Assembly (NCBI GenBank): GCA_936432065.2
Contig: OW386285.2
Span: 182,156,301-182,220,300 of the forward strand
Source of the DNA: Rutpela maculata
Lineage: Eukaryota > Arthropoda > Insecta > Coleoptera > Cerambycidae
Length of the DNA: 64,000 bases
Direction: 5' to 3'
A program made the translations under genes and the position numbers. Below are positions 11,690 to 21,142 of the stretch, one piece after another (position 1 is the stretch's first letter; every line of letters starts with the position of its first letter). Below the pieces are notes generated by a model. It did no database searches and was not told where the DNA came from. It saw only the letters and a list, made by a program, of their open reading frames with translations.

Positions 11690-13078
11690 ATGCCTGATAG
11701 AGCTCAACCAGAGACTGTTCAACCAGTGCCACCGGCACCAGCCGAACAACAACAACAACAACCACAACAAATTGAGCCTTACAAGCTCTCTGAAATTTTT
11801 TCACTAATACCAGAATTCGATGGCAACGCCATAAATTTACAGACATTCCTAAACTCGTGTTCCTGTGCACAAAGTATGGCAATTCATGACCAAAAAATTC
11901 TATTAACCATGCACATCAAAAATAAATTAAAAGGCAGAGCCGCCGAACTTATAAATTCACGCAACCCTAGCACATGGCCAGAAATAAAGGCACTACTAGA
12001 AACTCACTTCGGAGACTCCCGAGATTTAACGTCCCTAATTCAAGACCTACAACGAATTCACCAATTACCTAGTGAATCCGCCTTAACATTTGTTTCGCGT
12101 TTACAAACGCACAATGCGAAAATGCACGCTGCAGTGCAAAAACAAAATTTAACTTCGGAGCAAAGAACCACGCAAACAAACCTGATTGAAACTATGACAT
12201 TAAATAATTTGTTAACGGGTCTAGAACCAAATCTAGGCAGAATAATACGTGCCAGTAACCCTCCGACTATAATGAACGCAATTATTAGAATTCGTAGAGA
12301 GCTACAACTCTCTTATTTTGAACAACAAAAATTCCCAAAAAATAGTCCGGTCAAAAACCCAGTAATTCAACAAAAGCGACCACAGGGTCCCAATTTGCAA
12401 CAAAAGTTCTGTTCCTTCTGTAAACGGAATGGACATGTAATAAGCGAATGCCGCACGAGGCAACAGTCTCAAAACTTCCAGAGACCAAGTTTCCAAGGAA
12501 ACCCAAACTCCCAAAATTTTTCGCATCAAAACTTCGCACAACCGAGTAATCAATTTGGTCAGAGGACATTCCCTCAAAATAATCAGCCAAATCAATCACA
12601 GCAAAACAGGCCCTCAGCCATAAGGCCGAACCCTAATTTTATGCAACAGCGACCATCAGCTATCCAACCTAACCCAAATTTTAATCGCTTTAACCAGCAA
12701 AAAGCTCATCATTTGAATTACGAACCTTATGACAATTATGACAATCAATGTAACTATAATCAATATAATGACTACTCGCCCGATTATCAAAATGATAGTT
12801 GTGAAAATTACGATTCAGGCAACGCTCAAAACTTTTCAGACAATTATACGGCTAATTCCCAATATGAGCAGTACGAGAATTATACTGCTAATTCTCAAAC
12901 ACTACAGGAGGATTATACTGCTAATCCTCAGGATTTTCGCTTAGATCCGGAGTACCCCGCGGATACTCCAACACAACAAATGGACCAATTCGACCAAATA
13001 TCAAACCAAATACAAACAATGAATCTCAACGACAGTTTCGATCCAATGCTGAACTTCCCAGAACAAACGTTCATGTAA
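11690..13078 (+). CDS. gag: Gag structural protein
   Basis: 462 codons starting MPDRAQ, the first good ATG after the leader. A proline/glutamine-rich N-terminus leads to a capsid-like region (about residues 30-210) with the helical pattern of Ty3/gypsy gag, including a PSTWPEIKALL segment. Then comes one zinc knuckle, C241-x2-C244-x4-H249-x4-C254, expected to bind the RNA genome. The C-terminal ~200 residues are strongly Gln/Asn/Pro/Tyr-rich, with repeated QRPSAIxPNPNF and NYTANSQ-like units, an unusually long low-complexity tail. Gag would assemble particles in the cytoplasm. It overlaps pol, which is in the -1 frame (open from 12925), so pol is expected from a -1 ribosomal frameshift near the gag end. 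Confidence 0.92.
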   Translation: MPDRAQPETVQPVPPAPAEQQQQQPQQIEPYKLSEIFSLIPEFDGNAINLQTFLNSCSCAQSMAIHDQKILLTMHIKNKLKGRAAELINSRNPSTWPEIKALLETHFGDSRDLTSLIQDLQRIHQLPSESALTFVSRLQTHNAKMHAAVQKQNLTSEQRTTQTNLIETMTLNNLLTGLEPNLGRIIRASNPPTIMNAIIRIRRELQLSYFEQQKFPKNSPVKNPVIQQKRPQGPNLQQKFCSFCKRNGHVISECRTRQQSQNFQRPSFQGNPNSQNFSHQNFAQPSNQFGQRTFPQNNQPNQSQQNRPSAIRPNPNFMQQRPSAIQPNPNFNRFNQQKAHHLNYEPYDNYDNQCNYNQYNDYSPDYQNDSCENYDSGNAQNFSDNYTANSQYEQYENYTANSQTLQEDYTANPQDFRLDPEYPADTPTQQMDQFDQISNQIQTMNLNDSFDPMLNFPEQTFM

Positions 13079-13158
13079 ATACGCTTTCTCACACCTTATT
13101 AACCGTAAATTCAAAAAATCTTTATTACATCAAAGACGCAACTGGCAAATTTAAAATT

Positions 13159-16100
13159 TTGATAGACACAGGTGCAGGAATTTCAATTTTTAAACCTAAA
13201 ACAGCTGAAAATTATAGACGTAGATCTCCTGAAAATGTAATTATACAGGGCATTACTGATCAAAAAATTTATATCAACGAATCTGTTCTCATCCCCTTTT
13301 CAGATGAGTCACACAAAGTTTATATCTATAATCTAGATATAGATTTTGACGGACTACTAGGCGCAGATTTTCTAGAACATTACGAATGCCAAGTAGACTT
13401 TAAAAACAAACAACTAGTCACGAATTTTAAAAACGTACCATTATTTAAAGTCACGGAAGAAACTACAGTAAATTTACCTGTACAACCAACTAGTAACATC
13501 AGAAACCAAAACCCAAATTTAAGCAACATCAAAAATTTAATTTCTATCGAACCTCGCATGGAAAAAATATGTAAACTAAAATGTAACCTACAAAATACCG
13601 AGGCTATACTGTTAGCCCAGGAAAACGAGAAAGTACGCTTACCAAATGCTATTGTCAAAATCGATAACAATGGAGAATTTTTAACCTCAATTATAAACGC
13701 AAATGCAATACCAAAAACTGTAAATTTTTCTAACATAAAACTAGAGCCAGTACAAAAATTCAAATCAATTTTCAATTTAAACACTCAAAATTCTGACTCA
13801 CACCTACAGACGGACAGATCCTTCGAAATTAGGAACGAATTGCGCTTGGATCATCTAAACGAAGAAGAGGCCGAAATAGTAACGCAGCTTTGTTTAGACT
13901 TTCAAGATATATTCTATTTGGAAGGAGACAATTTAACTTTTACTAACGAAATTAAGCATTCCATTGACACGAACGATTCAAAACCGGTTTTTACAAAATC
14001 ATATCGCTACCCTCATATTCATAAAGAGGAAGTCAAAACACAAGTCTCTAATATGCTTGATCAAGGCATCATTAGACCTTCGATTTCTCCCTGGTCCTCT
14101 CCAGTTTGGGTTGTACCTAAAAAACTCGACGCCTCCGGTAAACAAAAATGGCGAGTTGTAGTGGACTACAGAAAACTTAACGAACTGACTATTGACGATA
14201 AATACCCGCTACCCAATATTTCCGACCTCCTCGATCAATTAGGCAAATGTCAATATTTTACAACTTTGGACTTAGCCTCCGGATTTCACCAAATCGAGAT
14301 TGATGCGAAAGATATTCAGAAAACTGCTTTCACAGTTGAAAATGGTCATTTTGAATTCGTAAGAATGCCTTTTGGACTTAAGAATGCTCCATCAACATTT
14401 CAAAGAGTGATGGATAACATTTTATTAGGTATCCAAAATGAACGATGTCTCGTCTATATGGACGATATTATTGTTTACTCCCCTACTATTCACGAGCATA
14501 TTTCTCGATTAACAGAAGTTTTCAAAAGATTACAGAAAGCCAATCTCAAAATTCAACCCGACAAATGCGAGTTTCTCCGCAAAGAAGTCGCTTATTTAGG
14601 ACATCTCATTACAAAGGACGGCGTAAAACCGAATCCTTCGAAAGTTGACGCTATTCTAAATTTCCCTCAACCAAAAAATCAAAAAGAAATTAAATCATTT
14701 CTAGGCTTAGCTGGTTATTATAGGCGCTTTATCCCTAATTTCTCCAAGATTACCAAGCCTTTAACGAAACTCTTACAGAAAGACATACCATTTCTCTTTG
14801 ACAATGATTGTATAAAATCTTTTCAAGATTTGAAACAAACATTAACGACAACTCCGATATTAATCTACCCTAATTTTGACGAACCTTTCGTTCTAACCAC
14901 TGATGCGAGCGCATTTGCCGTCGGCTCGGTGCTGAGCCAGGGGCCCATTGGCAAAGATTTACCCATTGCCTATGCTAATAGAACCTTGTGCAGTGCAGAA
15001 ACTAAATATTCAACGATTGAACGCGAGCTTTTATCGATAGTATGGAGTGTAAAGCACTTTAGACCATATCTGTATGGTAGAAAGTTCAAGCTTGTCACCG
15101 ACCATAGACCACTCACCTGGCTATTCTCTATAAAAGATCCAGGAAGTAGACTTGCCCGTTGGCGACTCAAATTAGAAGAGTACGACTATGAAATAATTTA
15201 TAAACCCGGTAAAATCAATAAGAACGCGGACGCACTTTCCAGAATCAAAATTAATCATTTTTCCGAATGTTCCAAATTCTATTCAAAAGTTCTAGCCGCG
15301 AATGACGAAGAGTCAGACGACGACGAAAACTCAGACGATAACAACGAAATCACTAACGAACAAATTTCCCAAGAATTTGAAACTTTCGCCAACTTATATA
15401 AAACAACATCTTTAATTGACTATTCGAAAATCAAAACCTCGAACAAACAACTTTTGTATCGAGAACATAAAGATATTATAACCTTTTTCCAACAAAACAA
15501 CTTACAAGACCTACATCACAAAATTATCGAGGACATATTCGAAGAAAACCCCGAATTTCATAACGATAAAATCAATATTGTATCGAGCAAAACAGTCAGA
15601 CATAGGAGATATTTTATCATCCCTCTACCTTTTGATATCGAGTCTGTAATTGAACATCTATTTTCGGTATTATTTAAAAATCAAGACGTCCTAGATCTCT
15701 CTAAGACATACTTTGTCGAAAATAACTTAGACCTCCCCATTCTTGAAATCCTATCATTCATTTTTGCGGAAAAAGACTTAAAAGTAGTAATTTGTCAAGA
15801 TATCGTCAGAACTGCCGACGAAGATGAAATTCCAATTATATTGGAGCAAAATCATTTTGGTAAAAATAATATACACCGCGGAATAAATGAAACGATTCGA
15901 AGAATTAGAGAAAAATACACTTGGCAAGGTCTAACTAAAGACGTTGAAAATTTTATAAAAAATTTCGAAACTTGCCAAAAGACTAAAGTATGCCGGAAAA
16001 ACCTTAATAACCCTCTGGTAGTCACAGAAACCCCAAGAACACCATTCGAAAGAATCAATATCGATTTATTTGAATTCCCAACTCGAAATTACGCTTTAAC

Positions 16101-16851
16101 TATTCGAGACGAGTTAACTAAATTTACACAAGCCTATGCAGTCCCGGACAAATCCGCAAAATCCGTCGTAAATACCTTGTTGTTATACTTTCAACATTAC
16201 GGTACCCCGCTAAGAATCCATTGCGATTACGGTGGCGAATTTGACAACCGTTTGCTCAAAGATCTCTGCACCCTCTACGACATAAAATTAACTTATTCAA
16301 GCGTAGGACATCCCCAATCGAACGGATCCATAGAAAGATTTCATGCTACTTTAGCCGAAATGATAAGAATCCACAAAACTGAAAACCCAAACGAACATCC
16401 TTTCACGATTTTACCATATGCAGTAATATGCTACAACAATTCGGTAAATAAAACACACGGTTTTACCCCATATGAACTTATCTTTGGTCATACATCTAAC
16501 AGACCACCCGAAACTTTGTACAACCAAAAAGAATTAATAACTAAATACGTTAGAGATTTAAACAATAGAATATCCCACTACTATAAAATAGCCCGTAGTC
16601 GAACACAATCTCAAAAAGAGAAAGCAAAAGTTCGCTTCGACAGAAATATTCCCCAAAAACGACCTGAATACAAAATAGGTGACTTAGTTTATGTAAAAGA
16701 ATCACAAATTAAGAACAAACTACAAAACAAATTTAACGGTCCCTTTAAAATAAAAGAAATTTTTCAAAATTCTGCTACCCTATTAAATCTCGAAACAAAA
16801 CAAGAGACTAAAGTAAATTTTGATAGAATGAAACCATATACTGAAAATTAA
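13159..16851 (+). CDS. pol: Pol polyprotein: protease, RT, RNase H, integrase
   Basis: 1230 codons counted from 13159; the frame is open from 12925 with no ATG needed, consistent with a -1 gag-pol frameshift. Domains in order: aspartic protease (DTGAG, about residues 3-90); RT (about 270-450, with VVDYRKLN and catalytic YMDD at 433-436); RNase H (TTDAS... to ADALSR); and integrase. In the integrase, NH..IHRG supplies the two histidines, but the first Cys of the usual C-x2-C is Phe (FETCQK). The DD35E core is complete: D969, D1023, E1059. A GPF-type motif (KFNGPFKI) precedes the end. The protein makes cDNA from the tRNA-Ser primer and inserts it, apparently preferring TATA. The stop is 12 bases before the env splice acceptor. 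Confidence 0.95.
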   Translation: MIDTGAGISIFKPKTAENYRRRSPENVIIQGITDQKIYINESVLIPFSDESHKVYIYNLDIDFDGLLGADFLEHYECQVDFKNKQLVTNFKNVPLFKVTEETTVNLPVQPTSNIRNQNPNLSNIKNLISIEPRMEKICKLKCNLQNTEAILLAQENEKVRLPNAIVKIDNNGEFLTSIINANAIPKTVNFSNIKLEPVQKFKSIFNLNTQNSDSHLQTDRSFEIRNELRLDHLNEEEAEIVTQLCLDFQDIFYLEGDNLTFTNEIKHSIDTNDSKPVFTKSYRYPHIHKEEVKTQVSNMLDQGIIRPSISPWSSPVWVVPKKLDASGKQKWRVVVDYRKLNELTIDDKYPLPNISDLLDQLGKCQYFTTLDLASGFHQIEIDAKDIQKTAFTVENGHFEFVRMPFGLKNAPSTFQRVMDNILLGIQNERCLVYMDDIIVYSPTIHEHISRLTEVFKRLQKANLKIQPDKCEFLRKEVAYLGHLITKDGVKPNPSKVDAILNFPQPKNQKEIKSFLGLAGYYRRFIPNFSKITKPLTKLLQKDIPFLFDNDCIKSFQDLKQTLTTTPILIYPNFDEPFVLTTDASAFAVGSVLSQGPIGKDLPIAYANRTLCSAETKYSTIERELLSIVWSVKHFRPYLYGRKFKLVTDHRPLTWLFSIKDPGSRLARWRLKLEEYDYEIIYKPGKINKNADALSRIKINHFSECSKFYSKVLAANDEESDDDENSDDNNEITNEQISQEFETFANLYKTTSLIDYSKIKTSNKQLLYREHKDIITFFQQNNLQDLHHKIIEDIFEENPEFHNDKINIVSSKTVRHRRYFIIPLPFDIESVIEHLFSVLFKNQDVLDLSKTYFVENNLDLPILEILSFIFAEKDLKVVICQDIVRTADEDEIPIILEQNHFGKNNIHRGINETIRRIREKYTWQGLTKDVENFIKNFETCQKTKVCRKNLNNPLVVTETPRTPFERINIDLFEFPTRNYALTIRDELTKFTQAYAVPDKSAKSVVNTLLLYFQHYGTPLRIHCDYGGEFDNRLLKDLCTLYDIKLTYSSVGHPQSNGSIERFHATLAEMIRIHKTENPNEHPFTILPYAVICYNNSVNKTHGFTPYELIFGHTSNRPPETLYNQKELITKYVRDLNNRISHYYKIARSRTQSQKEKAKVRFDRNIPQKRPEYKIGDLVYVKESQIKNKLQNKFNGPFKIKEIFQNSATLLNLETKQETKVNFDRMKPYTEN

Positions 16852-16863
16852 ATTTATTTTCAG
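16850..16863 (+). promoter_or_regulatory. env splice acceptor
   Basis: A T-rich tract ending TTTTCAG at 16863 sits just after the pol stop. It is conserved in copy 1 (ending at 405) even though the rest of that env has decayed. The exon starting at 16864 is open in the env frame. Confidence 0.75.
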
Positions 16864-18703
16864 GTTTCTCCTGCTGTTCGGATCAGCACTCTGTCAATAC
16901 AAAATTACCCCGATCAATAACACTGTTGGTGTATACTATCACCAAGACACGGACATCGTGGTGACAAATGACAAATGGACTCTGCTAGTGCATAAAAATA
17001 TTTCATCCCTCAAACTAGCTTTTGACAAAAACCAAAATAATTTAGACAGAATCTTGAACACCCTTGATGGTGCTGACCAAAAATCAATCCTGTTTAGAAG
17101 CGAAGTCAAAACAGAGTTTAACCTTTTAATGCAAATTGCTAGTTCGATAAAAACGAAATTTGACGAAGTCTTTTCAGACACAAAGAGATATAAACGCGGA
17201 ATACTTAACGGTTTCGGAACAATATTCAAATCAATTACCGGAAACTTAGACGCCGAAGATGGCGAGTACTACACTAACTGTATAAATAAATTAAATAATG
17301 ACGAACACCAATTAGAAAACTTAATCAAAAATCAAATCTCAGTTACGACTTCTGTTATCAAAAATTTCAACTCAACTATACAAAAATTACAAATTGATGA
17401 GGAAACATTTAACAAAGATATCAAAGAAATTGAGCACACAATTCAAACTATGACTCAAACGATCCAAGCTGCCGAAACAAAACTAAAATTTCTATACATT
17501 TCCGAACAACTAATGGCCAGCTATTTGTATATCGAAGACAATCTAAACGATATTTTAAATTCAATAACATTCGCCAGATTAGGAATTATTCATTCATCAA
17601 TCATAACACCTGATCACTTAGTAACGGCGTTACAAGAGATTTCACAGAGTTTGCGAAGGAACAATTTACCTCTTCCAATTAAACTATCAGCAGTTGCTCA
17701 ATATCTGGATATTATTGAACTAAAAGCTTTTCAACTAGATTCTAATTTAATATTTGTTTTAACAATACCTCTCATTGAACCTCAAAATTACAACACCTTT
17801 CGTCTGTACCCTATACCCATACTTGATAACAGAACTGGTCTACATCACTTTTTATCTATTTCACAAAAGTTTATCGCGAGAGACGATGATTCTTTGATGT
17901 ACATACCTATACAAAATTTGAAAGAATGCAAACCACTTTATTTTGGAACCAAACTATGTTCGAACTTGTTTGCATATCCTATCGACCAAAATGCCATTTG
18001 TGAAGCTAGAATATTAAAACCATTGCCGAAACTCCCAGAAAATTGTCAAACTTCCTTCATCATTAGTCAAGGATACAACGTCCAAGAACTTGAAGACAAC
18101 ACATGGCTAGTGATTAATTCCGAACCACTTCACATTACCATCAACTGCCCGAAGAGAGAATCCATAACAGAGCTAATTAACAAAAATTCCATCATAAAAC
18201 TACAACCAGGATGTTACGCCTATGCAGGCATTACTCGAATACAAGCCAGTGCTAAAGACTTTTCCGAAATTAAGGACAATTCACATCCAATCCAAATTCC
18301 TTTTGAATGCTGCAATCACATGCCCGACAAAATCGAAATTCCAAAATTAAAACCGCTTAAATTAAACAGTCTCGACGTAGAAGATTTAGATATTGCTAAA
18401 AACAAACTAGAGCAATATTCCAAAGACCTAGACGACCTTATAAACGAACCTTTTGTGACCAAACATGTATCTTGGTTCACATACTTCATAATCACTCTCA
18501 TCATCCTATTAGTTCTACTTTACATAACTTGTAAATGCAGAAGAAGAAGATGTGGAGCATTGCGAATCCAACCCTCAACGGATAACCCTCCTTCACCTCC
18601 TTCAGAGCGAAGCAGAGTATTTACCAAATTTCCTAGACTGATCCCTCCAAGAAAGCGACCCGGTATTAGACCTCAAGAAGAAGAGGACATCGAGTTAACA
18701 TAG
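16864..18703 (+). CDS. env: Env, errantivirus F-like membrane fusion protein
   Basis: Open from the splice acceptor to TAG at 18701-18703. A GTG at 16958 could be read as a start, but the expected start is the spliced leader ATG at 11351. The exon begins with a hydrophobic signal-peptide-like segment (FLLLFGSALC). A furin-type site, RYKR, at about 17186-17197 is followed by a Gly-rich hydrophobic GILNGFG segment, the arrangement of baculovirus F-like fusion proteins to which errantivirus Env proteins are known to be related. A coiled-coil-like region follows (about 17290-17500), then a cysteine-bearing ectodomain. A single transmembrane helix lies at about 18475-18530, and a basic, proline-rich cytoplasmic tail completes the protein. 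No internal stop is present. It would sit in the cell membrane or particle envelope; whether it mediates infection cannot be told from sequence. Confidence 0.92.
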
Positions 18704-18937
18704 ACTTTCATGTGGAGTTTTACCCTTGTCTATTAATTTAGACTATTGTATTTTATCCTTATTACGTTATGTAATGTTTTATTATCGCTTACCAATTTTA
18801 ACTTTTACATTATTTTATTATTTTGCTTTGTATTCATTCAACATTGTTTCAATTTATTTTTGCATTATATTCATTTAACGTTTTAACAATTTTCAAAAGT
18901 TGCTGCATAACATCAACTTTTTTATTAAGGGGGAAGT
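18704..18937 (+). promoter_or_regulatory. 3' untranslated region with polypurine tract
   Basis: An AT-rich stretch ends in AAGGGGGAAGT (18927-18937), directly before the 3' LTR TG at 18938. Such a purine run primes plus-strand DNA synthesis in LTR elements. No reading frame is supported here. Confidence 0.85.
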
Positions 18938-19300
18938 TGTTATATAATATTACACGCTATCTTATTGCGACTTAGCCATAATAAACCTTCACAGGTATAT
19001 CGTATTTCACGATAACAGCTTCTCTTATTAATTGCTTATCTTCAAGATATCATATTACACCTTTGTTTCTCATAACTTGTGCAGACTGCAGAACTGCAAT
19101 TCCTTTGTTATATATTTTGCTTACTCAGGTTCTGTATGTTATAAATATGACTAAACACGCTTTGTTGAATCAGTTATTAAACTCACTTAGAATGAAACAC
19201 TTCTAATTATTGTATTATTCCTTCTCCAAGAGCCAACGTTGGCTCCATTAAATAAATAAACCTTTTTTAAAAAGTCATTCATGTGAACCGTGATCTAACA
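18938..19300 (+). repeat. 3' LTR
   Basis: 363 bp, identical by eye to the 5' LTR, ending GATCTAACA and followed by the TATA duplication. It holds the poly(A) signals used for the element's RNA. Confidence 0.95.
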
Positions 19301-19304
19301 TATA

Positions 19305-20143
19305 TACTTGACAAATGAACTTCTCTAAGATGGCCCTGGTTTCCGCTGAAATATCTGGTGACGTACCAAGATTAGCTAAACATTCAACAACATCAGTAGT
19401 AGCACATTGGAAAGCTTTCCACCAAGTCAGTTTGCCTTTGTTTACAAAAGAACCTAAGCACCTTGAAGTGGTGTCACAACCAGACAATGAATGTAATACC
19501 GGTAATGCGGATGATTTTAAAGGGCCCAGAGTATTGTAAATAGGTCGTAGATTTATAAATCTCTTCATTTCTTGTCCAAAGTAAATGCCTGTGTCTTCTA
19601 GAAGATGAGCGTATCTTGCTATGGCCAGGATCATCACGTCTGAATCTGGAGAGTAGATATGTAAGGTTTTGAGCCACGTAAGCACCTTGAAGAATTATTT
19701 TGGTGTCTGCTTCCTCTTGACTTGATTGCAACATTATTTGATATACCGCACTTCCCTTTAATGCACCACTTGAAGAATGTCTTTACAGCATCTGGTATTA
19801 AATCTGTTGGAAAAGAACCATCAAAAATCCAATGTTTAGATTTCATTATTTCCTTTCGAACAATGTTGGCAGCCTGGTATAGGATACTTAACTCTCTGTT
19901 CATCTTGCCTCCTTCGCTTTCTGTTTCAACCAAAAAGGCATCCCTTGTACACTTCATTGATACTCTCTGTGTCTCATTTGCTCTTTTAGATCTAGAAAAT
20001 TCAACACCTTTTTCTGACAATTCAATTTCAATTAGCTTCTTAATCTGTTTGCGAGACATTATAACATCTTCGCTGACACCATTAACATGACATATAGATT
20101 TATAACTTTCCTCTACTGAAAACTCAGGATTCAGATGATCCAT
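19305..20143 (-). pseudogene. N-terminal half of decayed GCDTTS/CXC protein gene
   Basis: On the minus strand, a start-like ATG at 20143 opens a 169-codon frame. The coding signal moves to new frames near 19735 and 19680 (two frameshifts) and runs to the errantivirus insertion. Motifs recognised from a widespread, poorly characterised animal family are QEEADTK, then YSPDSDVMILAIARY (acidic residues as in PIN/FEN1-like nuclease folds), then LHSLSGCDTTSR followed by GKLTWWKAF. After AVKTFFKWCIKGK the reading passes almost at once to QSSQEEAD; from memory of the family a long middle region belongs between them, so this copy appears internally deleted. The 3' half, with the CXC module, is at 10359-10809. 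Function unknown. Confidence 0.72.
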
Positions 20144-20287
20144 CTTCTAGACACTCTCTTTAATCACAACCGAAAAAAAAAATAATAATAAATAAAATTA
20201 TATATTGTTTTTGTTACAAGTGGTGTAATTTATACTGAGTACAAGTGTTCCAGTATCAAATTTAGCTGAGAATTTCAAGGACATTTT

Positions 20288-20724
20288 ATAGTTTGATCTT
20301 TTCAACAATTCAGTTCACTTTTTTTAATTGTACGTCCCGAAAAACATACAATTTGATATATCATAAGACCCAAGTAGAAGGAATTCGTAATGTCCCTTGC
20401 AGAGGCGGCCATCTTGGACGCCATGTTGAATATCTCCGCATGTTTGTGTAAGTAGGTTTTCCCAATATTTTACTTTCATTCTATGAACTGAAATACATCT
20501 AATTTGACATTAATTTTCTTAATATAGTTCAACTATAAATGATTTATATATTTTGGCAGTAACTTTGGCCGCCATCTTGATTTTGGGGCTCTGAGCAATA
20601 TTTCATCTTATCACCATTGGTATTCTTATTCTACAAGTCAAAACCAAGCGATTGACACCACTCCCATACTTCTATCATCAAGAAGCCCACGAGTCCTGAT
20701 TTTTAAACACTTGCACCCAAACTA
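20288..20724 (-). repeat. Right terminal inverted repeat of the GCDTTS/CXC element
   Basis: Inverted complement of 9850-10227, with an extra ~45 bp at about 20520-20565. The interval 20144-20287 between this arm and the gene start presumably holds the promoter; no clear TATA box or initiator was recognised in it. Confidence 0.82.
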
Positions 20725-20793
20725 TATAATGATTTTGTTATTTTATATCCATAGCGATATAATATACCTTAATATGTAGATGAGGACACTACA

Positions 20794-20922
20794 TATACTT
20801 CCCCCCTGCAAAAGAGAGATCACCCTACCAAAGTATCAATATCAATGACATTTAAAAAGGAAAAGTCAGATTTGACTGACAGTTGAGCAATTATAGATAT
20901 TCTTTTGCAGGAGGAAAGTATA
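20794..20922. mobile_element. 129-bp inverted-repeat element within 22-bp direct repeats
   Basis: The ends TATACTTCCCCCCTGCAAAA and TTTTGCAGGAGGAAAGTATA are near-perfect inverted repeats. The sequence at 20772-20793 is repeated exactly at 20920-20941; 19 of these bases (TGTAGATGAGGACACTACA) lie strictly outside the element on each side. A duplication this long is atypical for a MITE. Confidence 0.75.
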
Positions 20923-21142
20923 TGTAGATGAGGACACTACAGTTGCCTTAGCCGGTGCCTTTTGTTGAGAAACGATATTAAATGTAGTTTTGTATGCTGA
21001 TTTTACAAAGCTACGATGCCTATAATTGCTAATACCTTCTTTGGCACTTCAACCATATGAGTCGAATGTAAAATATTCTGAAGTCTTAGCTATTATCTGG
21101 TTTTTCAAGTATCTTATGGGTCTCTCTTAATTGTGGATTTTT

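Larger units (their letters stand above)
10810..19300 (+). mobile_element. Complete errantivirus-type Ty3/gypsy element with env
   Basis: An 8,491-bp element with 363-bp LTRs (TG...CA) that I read as identical, 4-bp TATA target duplications, a tRNA-Ser type primer site, a polypurine tract, and open gag, pol and env frames in the errantivirus order. Pol has protease, RT, RNase H and integrase with all main catalytic residues. Identical LTRs imply a very recent insertion, since the two are made identical at integration. Env-bearing Ty3/gypsy elements (gypsy, ZAM, 17.6, 297 group) are known as insect endogenous retroviruses; assignment to that group is from structure and motifs. It lies inside the minus-strand CXC gene. 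Confidence 0.95.
9850..20724. mobile_element. Long-TIR DNA element carrying a GCDTTS/CXC gene, interrupted by errantivirus
   Basis: Sequence at 9850-10227 is the inverted complement of about 20288-20724, bracketing a minus-strand gene whose two halves (19305-20143 and 10359-10809) join across the errantivirus insertion. Without the 8,491-bp insert and one TATA, the element would be about 2.4 kb. The arms contain ATGGCGG/ATGGCGT-type words. The right arm has an extra ~45 bp near 20520-20565. The outermost bases and target duplication are not certain. From family knowledge, proteins with this GCDTTS core are longer, so this is probably an internally deleted, non-autonomous copy. Which transposon superfamily, if any, this represents is unclear to me. 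Confidence 0.75.

Noticed and set aside
16958..16960. GTG as the env start codon
   Set aside because: The frame is open and conserved upstream to the splice acceptor, with a signal-peptide-like segment; GTG starts are not expected in a eukaryotic element.
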